64,000 nucleotides of DNA from Palsa-892 sp035295845 (GCA_035295845.1 DATGIF010000032.1:124001-188000), one strand, 5' to 3'. Positions 9,032 to 18,618 are shown, numbered from the stretch's first letter. The notes: generated by a model not told the origin, from the sequence alone. Translations and numbers: made by a program.

Positions 9032-11323
9032 ATGGCGCGCGCCCACGCTGCCAACGCATCTTTGCATGCGCAGGCCGTGCGCGGTCTTGCCCGCTCCCTT
9101 ACGCGTCCCGCCTATCAACGTCTGCTCGAAGCCGAGCCGTTGCTGCGGCGCGCGGTGCCGCTTCTCATCGTTGCGTTCCTCACGGTTGTCGCCGTCGCCG
9201 CCGCGGTGCTGATCGCCGAGCGCCGGCGGGAAACGCTCGCCGAAGCGCATGACAATCTCGCGCTGGTTGCCGCCGCGATCGGCGGAGATTTGAACCAGCG
9301 TGTCGGCAAGGATGCCGGCAAGTCGAAGGCCGAGGAAATTTTGCGCGAGGCTCTGCCCGCGCAAGTGATCGCGAGCGGCAGCCATCTCTACGTGACCGAT
9401 GAAGCGGGACAGATCCTGGCGGCGGCTCCCGACGATCGCCCGCACGCGCCCTCCACGCTTGCCGACATTTTCGGCAAGACAGAGGTCAAGGCCGGCATTC
9501 ATGAAGTGACGTTCGCCGACGGAACCAGCGCCTTTGCGGCCGTCCGCAATTTGCGGCCGCCGCTCGGACAGATCGCCATTATCCAGCCGAAAGCTTACGC
9601 GCTCGACCGCTGGCGTTCCGACTCGACGCTGATGGTGACCCTCGTCACCACCACCGGCTTCGTGCTCCTGATCCTCGGTTTCGCCTTCCACTGGCAGTCG
9701 ACACGCGCGCGCGAAGCCGACGTCATCTACGAGATGGTTCGCTCCCGCATCGACACCGCGCTCAACCGCGGACGCTGCGGATTGTGGGACTGGGATCTCG
9801 CGCGCGGCCTGATTTACTGGTCGGATTCGATGTTCGAAATTCTCGGCTTCGAGCCGCGCGAAGAGCTTCTGTCCTTCGGCGAGGTCGACAGCCTCGTTCA
9901 TGTCGACGACGGAAGCCTCTACGAGATCGCAGCCCAGCTTGCCGACGCCAAGGATGCGACGATCGACCGCGCGTTTCGCATGCGCCATGCCAGGGGGGAC
10001 TGGGTGTGGCTGCGCGCACGCGCGGAAATCGTCCACCACGCCGCCGAGACCGGATTGCATCTGATCGGGATTGCCGTCGACGTAACCGAGGAACAGCGCC
10101 TCGCGGAGCGCTCGGCCACCGCCGACATTCGCCTGCGCGACGCCGTCGAAACGATTTCGGAGGCGTTCGTGCTGTGGGATGCGGAGGACCGGCTGGTGCT
10201 TTGCAATTCCAAATTCCAGCAGCTGCACAACCTTTCCGATGCCGCCATCCAGCAGGGCACGCCCTATGAGGATGTGATCGCCGCCGGCCGCCAGCCGGTC
10301 ATCCGCACGCCGCTCAAATCCGAGGACCGCGCTGAGGTGGGCGCGCGTTCCTTCGAAGCGCAGCTCGGCGACGGGCGCTGGCTCAAGATCAGCGAGCGGC
10401 GCACCAAGGACGGCGGCTTCGTTTCCGTCGGCACCGACATCACCGCGATCAAGCGCCACGAAGAACGCCTGATGGAGAGCGAAAAGCGGCTGATCGCGAC
10501 GGTCGCCGAGCAGCGCAAATCGCAGCAGACGCTCGAATACCAGGCGCAGCAGCTGGCGGAGCTCGCGCAGAAATATGCCGACGAGAAAACGCGCGCCGAG
10601 CAGGCAAACAAGGCGAAGTCCGATTTTCTCGCCAATATGAGCCACGAGTTGCGCACACCCTTGAACGCGATCATCGGATTTTCCGAGATCATGGAATCGG
10701 GCATGTTCGGCGCGCTCGGCTCGGAAAAATATCAGGAATATTGCCAGGACATCCGCGAGAGCGGGCGCTATCTCCTCGAGGTCATCAACGACATTCTCGA
10801 TATGTCGAAAATCGAGGCCGGCCGCATGCCGCTCGCCAGGGAAGACTTGCGGCTCGACCAGATCATCGCGGAAGCGATGCGCGTAATGTCGGTCAAGGCG
10901 AACGAGAAGCGGCTCACGGTCGCCTCGGACGTGCCGCCGGGGCTCACCGTTTCCAGCGACCGGCGGGCGCTGAAGCAAATTCTGCTGAATCTTCTGTCCA
11001 ACGCCATCAAGTTCACGATGGAAGGCGGCCGCGTCGCCGTGCGCGTGCGGCCGTCGCGAAACGCGGTGCTCCTGCTGATCGAAGATTCCGGCATCGGAAT
11101 CGCAAAGGATCACCTGAGGAAACTCGGCCGCCCGTTCGAGCAGGTCGAGAGCCAGTTCACCAAGACCTTCCAGGGCTCGGGCCTCGGGCTTGCGATCGCG
11201 AAGTCCTTGATCGAGCTGCACGGCGGCGCCATGAGAATCCGCTCGATCGAGGGCGTGGGCACGACCGTGATCCTGCGCCTGCCCGCCCATCCGCGCGAGT
11301 TGGTCGTCGAGGCCGCGGAATAA
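9032..11323 (+). CDS. pleC: PleC-like membrane PAS histidine kinase
   Basis: A 763-residue sensor kinase. Two membrane helices (about residues 46-66 and 203-224) flank an extracytoplasmic sensor region, followed by PAS-like segments (about 245-460), a helical linker, and a HisKA/HATPase core with SHELRTPLNA (His538), NLLSNAIKFT, EDSGIGIAKD and GSGLGLAIAKSLIELHGG. In alphaproteobacteria PleC acts on the single-domain regulator DivK to set polarity and division. The assignment rests on the domain order and on the neighbour glnE plus the cyc-degP block, which I recall being next to pleC in S. meliloti. The ATG at 9032 follows GAGGAGG. The protein has no receiver domain. It ends 13 bases before the convergent glnE stop. 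Confidence 0.78.
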   Translation: MARAHAANASLHAQAVRGLARSLTRPAYQRLLEAEPLLRRAVPLLIVAFLTVVAVAAAVLIAERRRETLAEAHDNLALVAAAIGGDLNQRVGKDAGKSKAEEILREALPAQVIASGSHLYVTDEAGQILAAAPDDRPHAPSTLADIFGKTEVKAGIHEVTFADGTSAFAAVRNLRPPLGQIAIIQPKAYALDRWRSDSTLMVTLVTTTGFVLLILGFAFHWQSTRAREADVIYEMVRSRIDTALNRGRCGLWDWDLARGLIYWSDSMFEILGFEPREELLSFGEVDSLVHVDDGSLYEIAAQLADAKDATIDRAFRMRHARGDWVWLRARAEIVHHAAETGLHLIGIAVDVTEEQRLAERSATADIRLRDAVETISEAFVLWDAEDRLVLCNSKFQQLHNLSDAAIQQGTPYEDVIAAGRQPVIRTPLKSEDRAEVGARSFEAQLGDGRWLKISERRTKDGGFVSVGTDITAIKRHEERLMESEKRLIATVAEQRKSQQTLEYQAQQLAELAQKYADEKTRAEQANKAKSDFLANMSHELRTPLNAIIGFSEIMESGMFGALGSEKYQEYCQDIRESGRYLLEVINDILDMSKIEAGRMPLAREDLRLDQIIAEAMRVMSVKANEKRLTVASDVPPGLTVSSDRRALKQILLNLLSNAIKFTMEGGRVAVRVRPSRNAVLLLIEDSGIGIAKDHLRKLGRPFEQVESQFTKTFQGSGLGLAIAKSLIELHGGAMRIRSIEGVGTTVILRLPAHPRELVVEAAE

Positions 11324-11336
11324 GCAAAGCCGCGGC

Positions 11337-14300
11337 TCAAGCTTCCTCGCCAAGGACTTCGCCGAACGCGCGCCGCACGCGCGCCTGCGTGTCGGCAAGA
11401 TGCGCTTCCAGCGTCGGAAAGTCGGGTAGCCCGCCCGCCCGCGCGAGCAGCGCAAGCAAGGCCGGACTCGCGGCCTTCGGATCGAAACGTCCCGGCAGGC
11501 AAAGGCGCAGCAACTGCGTGAGATCGTGATAAAGCTTTGCTGCCACGCGCAGCAATTCGCCGTCGGCAACATTCAAGACGCCGGCTGATTGCGCGGCTTC
11601 GAGCGCGCGAACGGTATTGGTATCGAGAATTTCCGGGTGCGCCGCGGCATGCACAAGCGAGAGATATTGCGCGATGAACTCGATATCGACGAGGCCGCCC
11701 TTGACGTATTTCAAATCCCACTGGTCGCTCTCGCCTTTGTCGGCCGCGATCAGCTTGCGCATTTCACGCACGTCGGCGGCGATCTTCTTCGGATCGCGCG
11801 GCAAACACAGGACCTCGCGGATCAGCGTCTCGATGCGCGCGCGGAAGAGCGGTGCCGCCGAAACGACACGGGCGCGCGTGAGCGCCATGTGCTCCCAGGT
11901 CCAGGCACTGTCGCGCTGGTAAAGCGCGAAGCTCGTAAGCCCCGTCGCCACCGGGCCCGAGCGGCCGGACGGGCGGAGGCGCATATCGACATCGTAGAGC
12001 TTTCCTTCGTTGGTCGGCGTCGTCAGCGCGCTGATCAGCCGCTTGGTGAGGCGCGCGAAATATTGCGAGCCGTCGAGCGGCCGCACGCCGTCGGATTGCG
12101 GAAAGCGCGGGTCGAAATCATAGAGCAGGATCAGATCGAGGTCGGAGCCCGCGGTCATCTCACGGCCGCCAAGCTTGCCGAGCGCAAGCACCGCGGTCTC
12201 GGCGCCGCGCACTCGGCCGTGGAACGCGCTGAATCGGCGCTCGACCTCGCGATGCAGCGCGCGGATCACGACATCGGCGAGCGCGGCATAAGCCTCGCCC
12301 GCCTGGCTTGCCGAGAGCGCGCCGGAAAGAATTCGAACGCCGATCAGAACCATTTGCTCGCGCCCGAAGCGGCGCGCGCGGTCAAACAACTGCTCTTCGC
12401 TCGTGGCCTCCGACAAAAACGCATGAAGGCGGTCAGCGAGCATTGGCTCGCCGGGCGAGGCGCCGAAGAAGCCGGGATCGAGCAAGCCGTCGAGCAAAGA
12501 GGGAGAGCGCGCGACGATTTCGCCGAGGCGTGGCGCCGTGCCCAGAATCAGCGCGAGCAGCCGGACAAGGTCGGGGTGCGTGCGTAACGCCGCCAACAGA
12601 CGTTCGCTGCCCGGAAGCTCCATGAGAAAACGGTCGCAGGCGACGAGCGCCGCATTGGGATCACCCGAACGCGCGAATGCCTCAAGCAACGCGGGCAGAA
12701 TAGCCGCGAGATCGGCGCGCGCGGTCTCGGGCTTCAGCGAGCGGTATTCGCCCGAGAGCCAGCGGCGCACCGTGGCGCTCGCGGCCAGCGGATCGCGAAA
12801 CCCCATGCCGACGAGCGCATCGAGCGTTTCCCGCTCGTCCCTATCCGGCGGAAAAGCGAGCCGGCCCGCCTCCGTCGTGCGCGGCGCCTCCTCGAACAAA
12901 TGCGAGTAATGCGCCTGCACGCGGTTGAGATGGCCTTCGAGGGTCGCGGCGAAATCATCACGCCCGCGAAATCCGAGAAACCGCGCGAAGCGCGCAAAAG
13001 CCTCGTGATCCTGCGGCAACGTGTGGGTCTGCTCATCGGCCACCATCTGCAGCCGGTGCTCGACCTCGCGCAGGAAAACATACGCGCTTGCGAGTTCGTC
13101 CCGCGCCTTGGCGTCGATCCAGCCGCCAGCGGCAAGCTGATCGAGGACGGCGAGCGTGTTCTTGCCGCGCAGTTCCGGCGCGCGGCCGCCCGCGATCAGC
13201 TGCTGCGTTTGCACGAAGAATTCGATTTCGCGAATGCCGCCGCGCCCCAGCTTGATGTTGTGGCCCTCGAGCGCGATCTCGCCGTGGCCGCGAAAGGCGT
13301 GAATTTGCCGTTTCATCGCCTGCACATCGGCAATCGCCGCGTGATCGAGATAACGCCGCCAGACAAAGGGCGCGAGTTCGCGGAGGAAATTTTCGCCGGC
13401 GGCAATGTCGCCGGCGATCGGCCGCGCCTTGATGAAGACGGCGCGTTCCCAGGTCTGTCCGCTGCGTTCGTAATAGGCGAGCGCCGCATCGGTCGCGATC
13501 GCCGCCTGCGTCGAGCCGGGATCGGGCCGCAGCCGCAGATCGGTGCGAAACACGTATCCATCGGGCGTGCGCTCCTGCAACAGCCGCACGAGGTCGCGCG
13601 CGAGGCGCACGAAAAACGGGCTTGGCTCGAGGCCCGCTTTCAGCGGCGCCTTCGGCTCGAAAAAAATGATGAGATCGATGTCGCTCGAATAGTTCAATTC
13701 GCCGCCGCCGAGCTTGCCCATGCCGAGCACGATGAAGCCGGAGCCTTCGCCGGGACGATCGGGTTCTTGGAGACGAATCTGAGCGGCCGCCCGCGCCTTG
13801 GCGAGCAGGAAATCGGTTGCCGCCGCAACGCTTGCCTCCGCGAGCGCGGTCACGAATTGCGCGGCTTCGATCACCGTCCAAACGCCGCCGATATCGGCGA
13901 GCGCGATGAGAAGAGCGGCCTCGCGTTTCATCAGCCGCAATTCGCGAGCGGCCGTCTCGTGATCGGCCGCTTCGCGCGCCGCACGAGAGCGACGCTCGAT
14001 CAAGCCTGCGAAGTGAGATTCTGGATTGGAATCAAGCAGCGCGGCCAAACGGCTGGGATCATCTTGCATGAGCCCGCGCAGGAAGGGCGACCCGTCGGCA
14101 ACCCCTTCGACCAGCCGGCGCACCGGCTTTTGCTCGAAAAGACGCCGGAGCGAAAGCGCGCTCTCGCCTTCGGCGGCAGCCAGTCGTTCAGCGATGAATT
14201 TCTTCGCGGCCTTCGGCGCCGACAGACGCGGCGCTTTTCGTATGCGTTCCGCGAGGCTGCGCAAATTGCCGGCCGCGGGCTTGTTTTTCCGCCGAAACAT
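11337..14300 (-). CDS. glnE: Glutamine synthetase adenylyltransferase/adenylyl-removing enzyme GlnE
   Basis: Bifunctional enzyme that adenylylates glutamine synthetase when nitrogen is plentiful and removes AMP when it is scarce, under PII control. It has two nucleotidyltransferase domains. The N-terminal one shows GMGKLGGGELNYSSDIDL at about residue 190 and is the deadenylylase. The C-terminal one shows ALGKLGGREMTAGSDLDL at about residue 705 and is the adenylylase. Both keep the paired Asp metal ligands. Length 987 is normal. The upstream sensor kinase gene on the same strand ends 30 bases before the ATG at 14300, so co-transcription is possible. Confidence 0.96.
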   Translation of the reverse strand: MFRRKNKPAAGNLRSLAERIRKAPRLSAPKAAKKFIAERLAAAEGESALSLRRLFEQKPVRRLVEGVADGSPFLRGLMQDDPSRLAALLDSNPESHFAGLIERRSRAAREAADHETAARELRLMKREAALLIALADIGGVWTVIEAAQFVTALAEASVAAATDFLLAKARAAAQIRLQEPDRPGEGSGFIVLGMGKLGGGELNYSSDIDLIIFFEPKAPLKAGLEPSPFFVRLARDLVRLLQERTPDGYVFRTDLRLRPDPGSTQAAIATDAALAYYERSGQTWERAVFIKARPIAGDIAAGENFLRELAPFVWRRYLDHAAIADVQAMKRQIHAFRGHGEIALEGHNIKLGRGGIREIEFFVQTQQLIAGGRAPELRGKNTLAVLDQLAAGGWIDAKARDELASAYVFLREVEHRLQMVADEQTHTLPQDHEAFARFARFLGFRGRDDFAATLEGHLNRVQAHYSHLFEEAPRTTEAGRLAFPPDRDERETLDALVGMGFRDPLAASATVRRWLSGEYRSLKPETARADLAAILPALLEAFARSGDPNAALVACDRFLMELPGSERLLAALRTHPDLVRLLALILGTAPRLGEIVARSPSLLDGLLDPGFFGASPGEPMLADRLHAFLSEATSEEQLFDRARRFGREQMVLIGVRILSGALSASQAGEAYAALADVVIRALHREVERRFSAFHGRVRGAETAVLALGKLGGREMTAGSDLDLILLYDFDPRFPQSDGVRPLDGSQYFARLTKRLISALTTPTNEGKLYDVDMRLRPSGRSGPVATGLTSFALYQRDSAWTWEHMALTRARVVSAAPLFRARIETLIREVLCLPRDPKKIAADVREMRKLIAADKGESDQWDLKYVKGGLVDIEFIAQYLSLVHAAAHPEILDTNTVRALEAAQSAGVLNVADGELLRVAAKLYHDLTQLLRLCLPGRFDPKAASPALLALLARAGGLPDFPTLEAHLADTQARVRRAFGEVLGEEA

Positions 14301-14330
14301 CCCCGCAAACTGCGCGCCGGCTCTGCCGCG

Positions 14331-15734
14331 TCAAGCCCCCTCGCCGCGCTGGGCCGGCAATGTCAGGGTCACGCGCAATCCCGGCGAATTATCCTCGAGC
14401 TTGAGCTCGCCGCCGTGCAGGCGGGCGACCGCCGCGGCGAGCGACAGCCCGAGACCCACGCCGGGGCGCGAGCGGCTCGGCTCGAGGCGCACGAATCGCT
14501 CCACCGCGCGCCCGCGATCTTCCGGCGCAATCCCGGCGCCATGATCCGCCACGGTCAGGAGGGCGCTGCCGTTCTCACGATGGGTGGCGACGCGGATCTC
14601 GTTTTCCTCGCCAGCGCGGCCGTTCGCTCCATATTTGATCGCGTTATCGACGAGATTGGCGAGCGCCTGGCCAACGAGTTCGCGGCTGCCGTGAACCGGG
14701 AGCGAGCCGTCAATGTCGGTGATGAGCTGCAGGCCCTTTTCCTCGGCAAACGGCTCGTAAAGCTCGACCACGCTTCGCGCGACGTCATTGGCGTCGAAAT
14801 CGGCCATGCCGTGACGGGCCTCGCCCGCTTCGGCGCGCGCGATCATCAACAGCGCATCGAAGGTGCGAATCAACCCGTCCGATTCCTCGATGGTCGATTC
14901 GAGCGCCGCGCGATACCCCGCCTCGCCCCTGGCGCCGCGCAACGCTTCCTCGGCGCGGTTGCGAAGACGCGTAAGCGGAGTTTTGAGATCGTGCGCGATG
15001 TTGTCGGAGACCTGCTTCAGCCCGACCATCAAGGCCTCGATGCGCTCGAGCATCGCGTTCAGGCTCGTGGCCAGGCGATCGAATTCGTCGCCGGAGCCGG
15101 TAATGGCGAGCCGGCCGGCGAGGTCGCCGGCCATGATGCGCTCGTTGGTCGCGGTCATGGAATCGATGCGTTTCAGCACGCGGCGCGCGACGAAAATGCC
15201 GCCGGCAACCCCCATCACGACGATGAGCGCGAGCGCCCAGCGCGCGGGTTGCGCGAGAATCTGGCGCAGGCGGTCGCGTTCCTCGAAGTCGCGGCCGACG
15301 AGCAGGCGAAAGCCGCCCGGCAACGAGGTCACGCGCACGAGCGCCCGGTTCTCCTTCATCGCGTTGCCGCCCTCGGAATGGCGGTAGGTGATCTCCGACC
15401 AGCCGTCGTTTTGCAGGACGCCCGTGAGCACGTCGGTGATGTTGCCGGCGAGCGCGTCGCCGGAAAAGGTCGTCACGAGATAAAGGCTCGAGCCGGGCTG
15501 CGCCGTGCGCTGCTCGATGACATCCACCAACCGCCTGATGCCGCCGATGCCGTATTGTTCGGTGAGATTGCGAACTTCGAGATCGACGGTCTCGGTGATC
15601 TGCGAGACGACGAGCTGCTGCGTATGGCGAGCGAGATAAAAGACCACGCACGCGGAGAAAACGGCGAATACCAGAAGATAGACGGCGACGATCTTGAATG
15701 CCGTCGTCCGGATAATCCTAACGAGCGCCGTCAC
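14331..15734 (-). CDS. HAMP-domain sensor histidine kinase
   Basis: A 467-residue class I sensor kinase. It has TM1 (about 12-34), a periplasmic domain (35-164), TM2 (165-184), HAMP (184-236), HisKA with NIAHDLKTPLTRLR (His248) and an ATPase domain with NLVDNAIKYG, DHGAGIAPED and GVGLGLSLAAAVARLHGG. The GTG start at 15734 lies 17 bases inside the end of the response regulator gene, so translation is probably coupled and the two are partners. In S. meliloti a kinase of this kind sits at the same place between the degP-linked regulator and glnE. The signal is unknown; position next to degP hints at envelope stress. Confidence 0.92.
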   Translation of the reverse strand: MTALVRIIRTTAFKIVAVYLLVFAVFSACVVFYLARHTQQLVVSQITETVDLEVRNLTEQYGIGGIRRLVDVIEQRTAQPGSSLYLVTTFSGDALAGNITDVLTGVLQNDGWSEITYRHSEGGNAMKENRALVRVTSLPGGFRLLVGRDFEERDRLRQILAQPARWALALIVVMGVAGGIFVARRVLKRIDSMTATNERIMAGDLAGRLAITGSGDEFDRLATSLNAMLERIEALMVGLKQVSDNIAHDLKTPLTRLRNRAEEALRGARGEAGYRAALESTIEESDGLIRTFDALLMIARAEAGEARHGMADFDANDVARSVVELYEPFAEEKGLQLITDIDGSLPVHGSRELVGQALANLVDNAIKYGANGRAGEENEIRVATHRENGSALLTVADHGAGIAPEDRGRAVERFVRLEPSRSRPGVGLGLSLAAAVARLHGGELKLEDNSPGLRVTLTLPAQRGEGA

Positions 15735-16398
15735 GTATCATGTATCCCGCGCCGCGTACGGTGTGGAGGAGCTGGCGGTCGAATCCTTTATCGATCTTAG
15801 ACCGCAGCCGCGATACGTGCACATCGATAACGTTGGTTTGGGGGTCGAAATGATAATCCCAGACATTTTCCAGAAGCATGGTGCGGGTGACCACCTGCCC
15901 GGCGTGGCGCATCAGATATTCGAGCAAGCGGAATTCGCGCGGCTGCAGGGAAATCTCCTGGCCCGAGCGGGTGACACGATGCGCGAGCCGGTCGAGTTCG
16001 AGATCGCCGATCTTGTAGAGCGTGTCGGCGGACTGCGGCGCGAGCCGGCGCGACAGCGCTTCCACGCGCGCGAGCAACTCGGAAAAAGCGTAGGGTTTTG
16101 CCAGATAATCATCGCCGCCGGCGCGCAATCCGGTCACGCGGTCGTCAACCTGGCCGAGGGCGGAGAGGATAAGAACGGGCGTCCTCACGCCGCGCTTGCG
16201 CACTTCCGAGACCAGCGATAGCCCGTCGCGCTTCGGCAACATGCGGTCGACGACAAAGACATCGAACTCGCCATCGAGCGCGAGCGCCAAGCCTTCGTCG
16301 CCGTCGTGGGCGACCTCGCAAATGTGTCCGGCCTCGCGCAATGCCTTGCGCAGATACGCGGCGGCTTCGCGATCATCTTCAACCACCAGGAGGCGCAT
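15718..16398 (-). CDS. OmpR-family response regulator
   Basis: DNA-binding response regulator of about 226 residues. It has a receiver domain with the acidic pair EDD (8-9), phospho-acceptor Asp51 in VVDRMLP and a conserved Lys after LAKPYAF, then a winged-helix domain with LQPREFRLLEYLM and the recognition segment NVIDVHVSRLRSKI. The ATG at 16398 begins MRLLVVEDD as in the family. An in-frame TTG at 16446 would add 16 residues and has a better ribosome binding site (GAGGG), so the start is uncertain. It overlaps the sensor kinase gene and is expected to be phosphorylated by it. Confidence 0.92.
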   Translation of the reverse strand: MRLLVVEDDREAAAYLRKALREAGHICEVAHDGDEGLALALDGEFDVFVVDRMLPKRDGLSLVSEVRKRGVRTPVLILSALGQVDDRVTGLRAGGDDYLAKPYAFSELLARVEALSRRLAPQSADTLYKIGDLELDRLAHRVTRSGQEISLQPREFRLLEYLMRHAGQVVTRTMLLENVWDYHFDPQTNVIDVHVSRLRSKIDKGFDRQLLHTVRGAGYMIRDGAR

Positions 16399-16476
16399 GG
16401 CGTGGGGGACCTGCGGTTTCGATTCGATCTTTTTAATGTCGAGCAAGATAGACCCTCATCCTTTTATTTAAAGACC

Positions 16477-16504
16477 GGGCGGGAGGCCCGAAGACCTCCC
16501 GCCC
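16477..16504 (-). terminator. Hairpin after degP, probable intrinsic terminator
   Basis: A perfect 10-bp GC-rich stem, GGGCGGGAGG at 16477-16486 and CCTCCCGCCC at 16495-16504, with an 8-base loop. Read on the minus strand it follows the degP stop by about 57 bases, and the stem is followed by a moderately T/A-rich tract (GGTCTTTAAATAAAAG). This would separate degP transcription from the regulator-kinase pair downstream. Confidence 0.6.
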
Positions 16505-16560
16505 CTGGGAACTCCGGCGGTGGTGGGGGCGACGGGGAAGCCGCCGCCGGCTCCCGAGCT

Positions 16561-18081
16561 CTAGCCTCGCCCGACGGGCAAGGTCACGAAACGATTCCCT
16601 TCCTCCCCTTTGACCCGGAGCAAGATGACGCTTTTGCCGTCCTTGCGCGCCGCCGCGAGGGCGTCGCGCACTTCGGCAGGATTGGAAACCGGCTTGCCGC
16701 CGACTTCCAGGATCACATCGCCGGAGCGCAGGCCGCGATCGGCGGCAGGCCCCGACGGATCGATATCGGTGACGACGACGCCTTGGCGGCCGGCACCCGT
16801 CGAGGGCGCGGGCGCGAGTTTGAGGCCGAGGCCGGATAGGTCGCTGCTCTGAGACTTGTCGGCGCCGCGATCGGATGAGCGGTCCGCGGTCTGATCGGGA
16901 AGCTTCGCAAGGCTCACCTCGAAGGCCCGCTCGCTGCCGTCACGGATGACGTCGAGCTTCACATTCACGCCCGGCTTGAGCGAGGAAATCCGCCGCGACA
17001 GATCGCGCGCGTCCTTCACCGGCTGGCCGTCGACGGCGATAACAACGTCGCCCGCGCGAAGACCGGCCTTGGCCGCGGGCGTGTCGGACTGAACGTCGGA
17101 CACGAGCGCGCCGCGCGGCTCCTTCAAGCCGAGGCCATCGGCGATTTCCGGCGTGATCGGCTGAATGTTTACGCCGAGATAGCCGCGGGTGACGGTGCCG
17201 GTTTCCTTCAGCGAAGCGACGACGCGCGTCACGGTGTCGGAAGGGATCGCGAAGGCAATGCCGACGCTGCCGCCCGAAGGCGACACGATCGCCGTGTTCA
17301 CGCCGATCACTTCGCCGGCGAGGTTGAACGTCGGGCCGCCGGAATTGCCGCGGTTCACCGCGGCGTCGATCTGCAGGAAATCGTCGGTGCCCGCGGCACC
17401 GATATCGCGGCCGCGCGCGGAAACGATGCCGGCCGTGACAGTGCCGCCGAGACCGAACGGGTTGCCGACCGCGAGCACCCAGTCGCCGATGCGCGGCGAG
17501 GCGCTCGCGAGCTTGACCCACGGGAAGTCCGTGCGGCCATCGATCTTGAGAAGAGCGAGGTCCGTGCGCGGATCCGTTCCGATCACCTTGGCGGTGTAGT
17601 TCTTGCCGTCGTCGGTCAGAATGTCGACTTCGGAAGCCTTGTCGACGACATGATTGTTGGTGACGAGATAGCCGTCGGGCGAAATGAAGAAACCCGAGCC
17701 CTGGCCGATGACGCGCCGGTTGCGCATCTGCGGGCCGCCCGGGCGGTCGCCGAAGAAGCGGCGCATGAAACGGTCGATATTCGGGGGAAGATCTTCGTTG
17801 TTGCCAAGCCCGTCGCCGTCAAAAAACGTGGTCTGCGGCTGGTCGACCTTGACCTTGACGCTGACGACCGCCGGACGCACGCGCTCGACAACGTCGGCGA
17901 AGGAATACTGGCTGGCGGGCCGGTCGGTGCTGATCTGGGCGAAGGCGGGTGTCGCGGGAAGGATAACCTCGCCAACAACAAGCCCCGACAAAGCGAGGCC
18001 GAAAACGCTGGCGAGCAAAAGGGTGCGGCGGCTTTTCAACAAACCACGCGCGCGGGAGGAATTTGCGGCGGTGGGGGACAT
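16561..18081 (-). CDS. degP: Do-family periplasmic serine protease/chaperone DegP
   Basis: Periplasmic quality-control protease (HtrA/Do family). With the ATG at 18081 it has 506 residues: a basic N-terminus and signal/anchor helix (about 17-48, ending PATPAFA), a trypsin-like domain with His144 (TNNHVVD), Asp174 (TDLALLKID) and Ser247 (NRGNSGGP), and two PDZ domains (about 285-375 and 400-495). The frame continues to a GTG at 18105, but only the ATG has a properly spaced GGAG (6 bases). That GGAG lies inside a 9-bp hairpin (see the regulatory entry). The gene follows the ccm/cyc genes on the same strand, as in S. meliloti, and is followed by a terminator-like hairpin. Confidence 0.95.
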   Translation of the reverse strand: MSPTAANSSRARGLLKSRRTLLLASVFGLALSGLVVGEVILPATPAFAQISTDRPASQYSFADVVERVRPAVVSVKVKVDQPQTTFFDGDGLGNNEDLPPNIDRFMRRFFGDRPGGPQMRNRRVIGQGSGFFISPDGYLVTNNHVVDKASEVDILTDDGKNYTAKVIGTDPRTDLALLKIDGRTDFPWVKLASASPRIGDWVLAVGNPFGLGGTVTAGIVSARGRDIGAAGTDDFLQIDAAVNRGNSGGPTFNLAGEVIGVNTAIVSPSGGSVGIAFAIPSDTVTRVVASLKETGTVTRGYLGVNIQPITPEIADGLGLKEPRGALVSDVQSDTPAAKAGLRAGDVVIAVDGQPVKDARDLSRRISSLKPGVNVKLDVIRDGSERAFEVSLAKLPDQTADRSSDRGADKSQSSDLSGLGLKLAPAPSTGAGRQGVVVTDIDPSGPAADRGLRSGDVILEVGGKPVSNPAEVRDALAAARKDGKSVILLRVKGEEGNRFVTLPVGRG

Positions 18082-18085
18082 CACG

Positions 18086-18111
18086 ATCTCCGTGTCTCTG
18101 TTCACGGAGAT
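18086..18111 (-). promoter_or_regulatory. Hairpin burying the degP ribosome binding site
   Basis: On the minus strand the mRNA reads AUCUCCGUG, then the loop AACAGAGA, then CACGGAGAU, then CGUG and the AUG of degP. The arms pair perfectly over 9 bp (18103-18111 with 18086-18094). The 3' arm contains the GGAG Shine-Dalgarno, 6 bases before the AUG. Melting of this stem would be needed for ribosome access, which is how RNA thermometers of heat-shock genes work. Function is inferred from geometry only. The 5' arm also overlaps the alternative GTG start at 18105. Confidence 0.6.
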
Positions 18112-18150
18112 ATCTATGTGGCGGCACCTTAAATGCCCGTGGAGGCGAAA

Positions 18151-18618
18151 TTACTTTTTTTTAATATCGGAGCCGTCGAGGAGCCTTTGCAGGCGCTGTT
18201 TTTCCTCGGCGGAAAGCGGGCTTTCGGCAATGCGGCTGCGGCGAAGAGCGAGAAAAAGCGCGATTCCTCCGAGCGCTAGCCCGGCAAACGGCAAGGCCCA
18301 CAGAACCAGCGTGCGCCCGTTGAAGGGGGGTTCTAGGAGCACGAATTCACCATATCGTGAAACCAGGAATTCACGGACCTCTTCGTCGCTTTCGCCTGAC
18401 TTGATCCGCTCGCGCAGGAGAATCCGTAGATCGCGGGCGAGCGGCGCGTTCGAATCGTCGATCGACTGATTCTGGCAAACCATGCAGCGCAGCGACTTCG
18501 ACAGCGCCCGCGCGCGCGCTTCAAGCGCGGGGTCGGCGAGTATTTCGTCCGGTTCCACAGCGAAAGCAGCCGAGAAGAGCGACAGCGAAGCGATCAACGC
18601 AAAGGCAAGCCGGCGCAT
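18151..18618 (-). CDS. ccmH: Cytochrome c maturation protein CcmH (CycL)
   Basis: Membrane-anchored, periplasm-facing thiol protein of the System I cytochrome c maturation pathway. It reduces apocytochrome CXXCH cysteines for heme attachment. The 155-residue protein has a signal peptide (1-20), the diagnostic LRCMVCQNQ motif with Cys45 and Cys48, a short helical domain, and one membrane helix (about 103-124) followed by a charged tail ending in three Lys. It is the last gene of the cycHJKL set and is 5 bases after ccmF, so they are co-transcribed. degP follows about 70 bases downstream. Confidence 0.96.
   Translation of the reverse strand: MRRLAFALIASLSLFSAAFAVEPDEILADPALEARARALSKSLRCMVCQNQSIDDSNAPLARDLRILLRERIKSGESDEEVREFLVSRYGEFVLLEPPFNGRTLVLWALPFAGLALGGIALFLALRRSRIAESPLSAEEKQRLQRLLDGSDIKKK

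Noticed and set aside
8633..11572. A 979-codon open frame on the minus strand across the pleC-like gene
   Set aside because: Antisense of the pleC-like kinase, which has full HisKA/HATPase motifs and a strong ribosome binding site; the minus frame shows no recognisable protein.
12900..15800. A 966-codon open frame on the plus strand across glnE and the sensor kinase gene
   Set aside because: Antisense of two clearly real genes with conserved catalytic motifs; long shadow frames are common in GC-rich DNA and this one has no domain sense.
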